Positions 54,689 to 55,260 of a stretch of DNA of 55,260 nucleotides are shown here, one piece after another. A model generated the notes under the pieces. The model was not told the DNA's origin and searched no databases. It saw nothing but the letters and a program-made list of their open reading frames with translations. Numbering within the stretch: position 1 is the stretch's first letter; each line of letters opens with the position of its first letter. The DNA comes from Candidatus Neomarinimicrobiota bacterium. Lineage in GTDB: Bacteria; Fidelibacterota; SORT01. The stretch lies in assembly GCA_022573815.1 (NCBI GenBank), contig JACZTG010000014.1, forward strand, positions 1 through 55,260. The letters run 5' to 3'. The position numbers and the translations under genes were made by a program.

Positions 54689-55075
54689 TTACGGAAGCGT
54701 AATCGTTGGTGTACCCGATACACCTTGCTGGGTTATGTTCGCCACTACTATAACTCCTTCGTTTGCTCCTGTCGCGGTGAGAGTAAAGGAATTAGCTGCG
54801 ACAGTCGACATTAAGAAATTACCGTTAGCGTTAGAGGAATCGGCGCCAAATGCTGTCACGTCTAAAACTCCAACGAAACTTCGCGCTCCGCCGCCTAAGG
54901 CTGCCGGTTTTCTCCAGTAAGACGCCGCAGTTGACGCTACGTTATTAACGTCCTGCAACAATGCGTCACGTTCTGCATTTACAGCGCCTGTTGTAAACAT
55001 ATTGATCCCAACAATCACAGCTACTCCGACAATGATTGTCCCGAGTACTATTAACAATAATTGTTGTTGTCCCAT
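54689..55075 (-). CDS. Type IV pilin-like/pseudopilin protein
   Basis: A 128-residue protein. The N-terminus is MG followed by QQQLLLIVLGTIIVGVAVIVG, a hydrophobic helix right after a glycine, as left by prepilin peptidase. Only two residues precede the glycine, there is no canonical Glu5, and QQQ stands where FTLIE is usual. The rest is Ala/Gly/Thr/Asn-rich, beta-prone and without cysteines. A GGAG site lies eight bases upstream of the ATG. I class it as a pilin-like surface or fibre subunit. No assembly genes are in the window. The end of the window (55076-55260) shows only AT-rich DNA. Confidence 0.65.
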   Translation of the reverse strand: MGQQQLLLIVLGTIIVGVAVIVGINMFTTGAVNAERDALLQDVNNVASTAASYWRKPAALGGGARSFVGVLDVTAFGADSSNANGNFLMSTVAANSFTLTATGANEGVIVVANITQQGVSGTPTITLP

Positions 55076-55260
55076 CTCTTAATCTCCAGGTTCTGTTAAT
55101 TTGCCCATACTCTTTGCCTGATATATCGCAAGTGGTGTGCCACAATCGCTTCAGAGGATAATTCATGTGAGCTGTGTCAAATATGAGAATTATCGTTCAG
55201 CTGTATATATTTAATTATACGGTGTTTATCGCCCATTAATAAATTACGGCATTTAGACCG

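Overview
This is a dense bacterial chromosome segment of moderate GC content with no phage, CRISPR or plasmid signature. Most genes lie on the minus strand. Class II ribonucleotide reductase, many TolB-like and TPR exported proteins, class III cyclases fused to TolB/TPR modules, an N-methylated-pilin-like protein beginning MGQQQ, and many short palindromic repeats suggest an uncultured FCB-group bacterium. Candidatus Marinimicrobia (Neomarinimicrobiota) is my best guess, but there is no rRNA here to prove it.

Layout. 1-600: repeats and a 3'-terminal scrap of a second imidazolonepropionase gene. 600-9059 (minus): a lipoprotein gene inserted at the end of hutI, then hutI, a glycerophosphodiesterase, hutU, and a YhaN/YhaO-type (SbcCD-like) nuclease pair. 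9523-10824 (minus): tRNA-Gly(CCC) immediately upstream of a TolB-like lipoprotein. 11137-14559 (plus): nrdJ, with NrdR and DnaA boxes at its promoter, and an 8-oxoguanine glycosylase. 14920-18541 (minus): core translation cluster rplM-rpsI-rpsB-tsf-pyrH-frr. 18875-27344 (minus): a FlgT-like exported protein, a small hypothetical protein, then a long probable operon (DUF72, VRR-NUC, Tat-exported M24 peptidase, DUF3052-like, TPR, NhaC antiporter). 27774-30208: exported cyclase-family hydrolase (minus), then a ferredoxin-reductase-like flavoprotein and a CBS protein (plus). 30509-37520 (minus): dusB, pruA, and a tightly overlapping COG2403-arcC-sucC-sucD unit. 37981-40841 (plus): two tandem lipoprotein paralogues and a methyltransferase. 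41016-45138 (minus): pstS-pstC-pstA-pstB-phoU. 45347-47080 (plus): MFS transporter and a SnoaL-like exported protein. 47380-52663 (minus): a frameshifted MOSC gene followed by two paralogous membrane cyclases. 52863-55075 (minus): methyltransferase, HugZ-like protein and a pilin-like protein.

Themes. Amino-acid catabolism (histidine via hutU/hutI, proline/glutamate semialdehyde via pruA, carbamoyl phosphate via arcC) sits beside TCA substrate-level phosphorylation (sucCD). Phosphate uptake, DNA repair/dNTP supply and translation make up most of the rest.

The most unusual signals are these. (1) At least three exported or membrane proteins have convincing N-terminal signal or membrane sequences encoded in frame upstream of any ATG/GTG/TTG, apparently starting at AUU or ACG. 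(2) A hutI 3' end is duplicated around an inserted lipoprotein gene. (3) The intergenic repeats are built from interchangeable short palindromes that look like micro-insertions at fixed points. (4) A pair of one-pass membrane cyclases lacks the canonical purine-reading lysine. I did not find a clear multi-gene defence or otherwise novel system.
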